From: Acidobacteriota bacterium
GTDB lineage: Bacteria; Acidobacteriota; Terriglobia; Terriglobales; Acidobacteriaceae
Length of the DNA: 6,127 nt
Reading direction: 5' to 3'
NCBI GenBank assembly: GCA_021851465.1
Contig: JAJZDL010000174.1
Coordinates: 1-6,127 of the forward strand
Shown here: positions 5,084 through 6,127 of the stretch, piece after piece
How positions within the stretch are numbered: position 1 is the stretch's first letter
How the letters are laid out: every line of letters begins with the position of its first letter
The notes under the pieces: model-generated
Told to the model about the DNA's origin: nothing
Seen by the model: the letters and a program-made list of their open reading frames with translations, nothing else
The model's database searches: none
Program-made: the position numbers and the translations under genes

Positions 5084-6127
5084 ATGGCGAAGACGGTGAT
5101 CGTGGGCGGCGGCATCGCAGGTCTGGCGACTGCGTTCATGCTGCGGGAGAGCGGTTCAGTCGATTGCACGGTGATTGAGAGCGCTCCCCGGTGGGGGGGC
5201 AAGATCGTCTCTGCCCACCAGGACGGCTTTACGGTCGAAGGCGGGCCGGACTCCTTCATCACGCAGAAGGCGGCGGCGCTGGATCTGTGCAAGCGACTCG
5301 GGCTGGGCGATCAACTGGTCGGCTCGAATGGTGGCAGGTCTGCCACGACCTACATCTGGAGCGGCGGACGGCTGCACCCGATGCCCGAGGGCATGATGCT
5401 GATGGCCCCGACCATGGTGCTGCCGTTCCTGCGCTCGCGGCTGATCTCCTGGCCGGGCAAGATGCGCATGGGGATGGAAATTTTTGTTCCGCGCGCACGC
5501 GGCGACGAGGACGAGAGCCTGGCAGGATTTGTGCGTCGGCGGCTGGGCAACGAGTTGCTGCACAAGATTGCCGGACCACTGATGGGAGGCATCCATGCGG
5601 CTGACCCGGAGCGGCTCAGTCTGAAGAGCACGTTTCCGATGTTTCTGGAGATGGAGCGGAGGCACGGCAGCCTTCTGCGCGGGATGATGAAGCGGCCCAG
5701 GCCGAGCGCTGTGCATGGGGCGAAGAGGCCGCCGATGTTCATGTCCCTGCGCGGCGGCCTGCAACAGCTCTCCGATGCGCTGGTGTCGCAGTTGCCGCAG
5801 AGCGCACTGCGCCCCGGTTGCCGCGCGCTTGCAGTCCGCCGCTCTACGGAGGGGTACAGGATTGACTTAAGCGATGGGACCTTCATTCCGGCGGACGATG
5901 TGGTCTTTGCGACCCCTTCGTATGTAACGGCGGATCTGGTCGAGGAGATCGATCCTGCGCTGGCGGGGCGGCTGCGTGCGATTCGCTATGTCTCCACGGC
6001 GACGGTCTCGCTGGGATTTCGGCGCAGCGACGTGGCGCATCCGATGCACGGCGCGGGCTTCATCGTGCCGCACAGCGAGGGACGAAGGATCACGGCGTGC
6101 TCGTGGTCGTCGGCCAAGTTCAACCAT
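5084..6127 (+). CDS. hemY: Oxygen-dependent protoporphyrinogen/coproporphyrinogen oxidase, HemY type (3' truncated by window)
   Basis: HemY-type oxidases use FAD and O2 to remove six electrons from protoporphyrinogen IX (or, in Gram-positives, coproporphyrinogen III) near the end of haem synthesis, usually at the membrane surface. The visible 348 residues start with the dinucleotide-binding loop TVIVGGGIAGLATAF (4-18). The next marks are VIESAPRWGGK (30-40), the family hallmark EGGPDSF (52-58), the AGPLMGGIHAADPERLSL stretch (163-180), MFMSLRGGLQQL (218-229) and VVFATPS (273-279). Full-length members are about 450-480 residues, so the last quarter, including the second FAD-binding end, lies beyond the window. 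The ATG lies seven bases after a weak GGGA (5073-5076); the frame is open back to 4994 but no better start is seen. The gene is often labelled hemG, though it is unrelated to the flavodoxin-like E. coli HemG. In a diderm the protoporphyrinogen substrate is more likely; that is inference. Confidence 0.92.
   Translation, partial: MAKTVIVGGGIAGLATAFMLRESGSVDCTVIESAPRWGGKIVSAHQDGFTVEGGPDSFITQKAAALDLCKRLGLGDQLVGSNGGRSATTYIWSGGRLHPMPEGMMLMAPTMVLPFLRSRLISWPGKMRMGMEIFVPRARGDEDESLAGFVRRRLGNELLHKIAGPLMGGIHAADPERLSLKSTFPMFLEMERRHGSLLRGMMKRPRPSAVHGAKRPPMFMSLRGGLQQLSDALVSQLPQSALRPGCRALAVRRSTEGYRIDLSDGTFIPADDVVFATPSYVTADLVEEIDPALAGRLRAIRYVSTATVSLGFRRSDVAHPMHGAGFIVPHSEGRRITACSWSSAKFNH

Noticed and set aside
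5156..5886. Two long minus-strand open frames opposite hemY
   Set aside because: They lie opposite a gene with unmistakable FAD-binding and HemY motifs and show no domain of their own.

Overview
The window is about 63% GC bacterial chromosome, densely coding, with no sign of phage, transposon or CRISPR. The style of the proteins suggests an acidobacterium, probably a Terriglobia/Acidobacteriaceae-like soil organism. The clues are a glgC of this type, a tandem Usp whose second domain has a degenerate nucleotide-binding loop, a long nitronate monooxygenase-like flavoprotein, and a HemY-type protoporphyrinogen oxidase. This taxonomic guess rests on family resemblance recalled from memory, not on a search.

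Layout, left to right. A short C-terminal tail of an unidentified gene ends at 83. A 209-bp gap with small palindromes and a likely extended -10 promoter leads to glgC (293-1555, +), ADP-glucose synthesis for glycogen. A 446-bp gap follows with no convincing gene. It holds the most interesting regulatory DNA here: a Crp/Fnr-type box, a -10 element at the spacing expected for class II activation, and a perfect 9-bp dyad across the -10 and start region, all ahead of a tandem universal stress protein gene (2002-2997, +). A 311-bp convergent gap separates this from a 503-residue nitronate monooxygenase/PfaD-like flavoprotein gene (3309-4820, -). A 263-bp divergent gap with a perfect TGTGA-N6-TCACA palindrome lies between that gene and hemY (5084 to beyond the right edge, +), the penultimate step of protoporphyrin-dependent haem synthesis.

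The genes do not form one operon or an obvious new system. The thread between them is regulatory. Two near-identical Crp/Fnr-family boxes lie 3.1 kb apart, one before the stress protein and one between the flavoprotein and the haem gene. This hints that one global regulator, sensing oxygen, redox, nitric oxide or cAMP, controls storage/stress and haem-related functions here. That is inference. The coding genes are ordinary members of known families, with a few sequence oddities listed in the findings.
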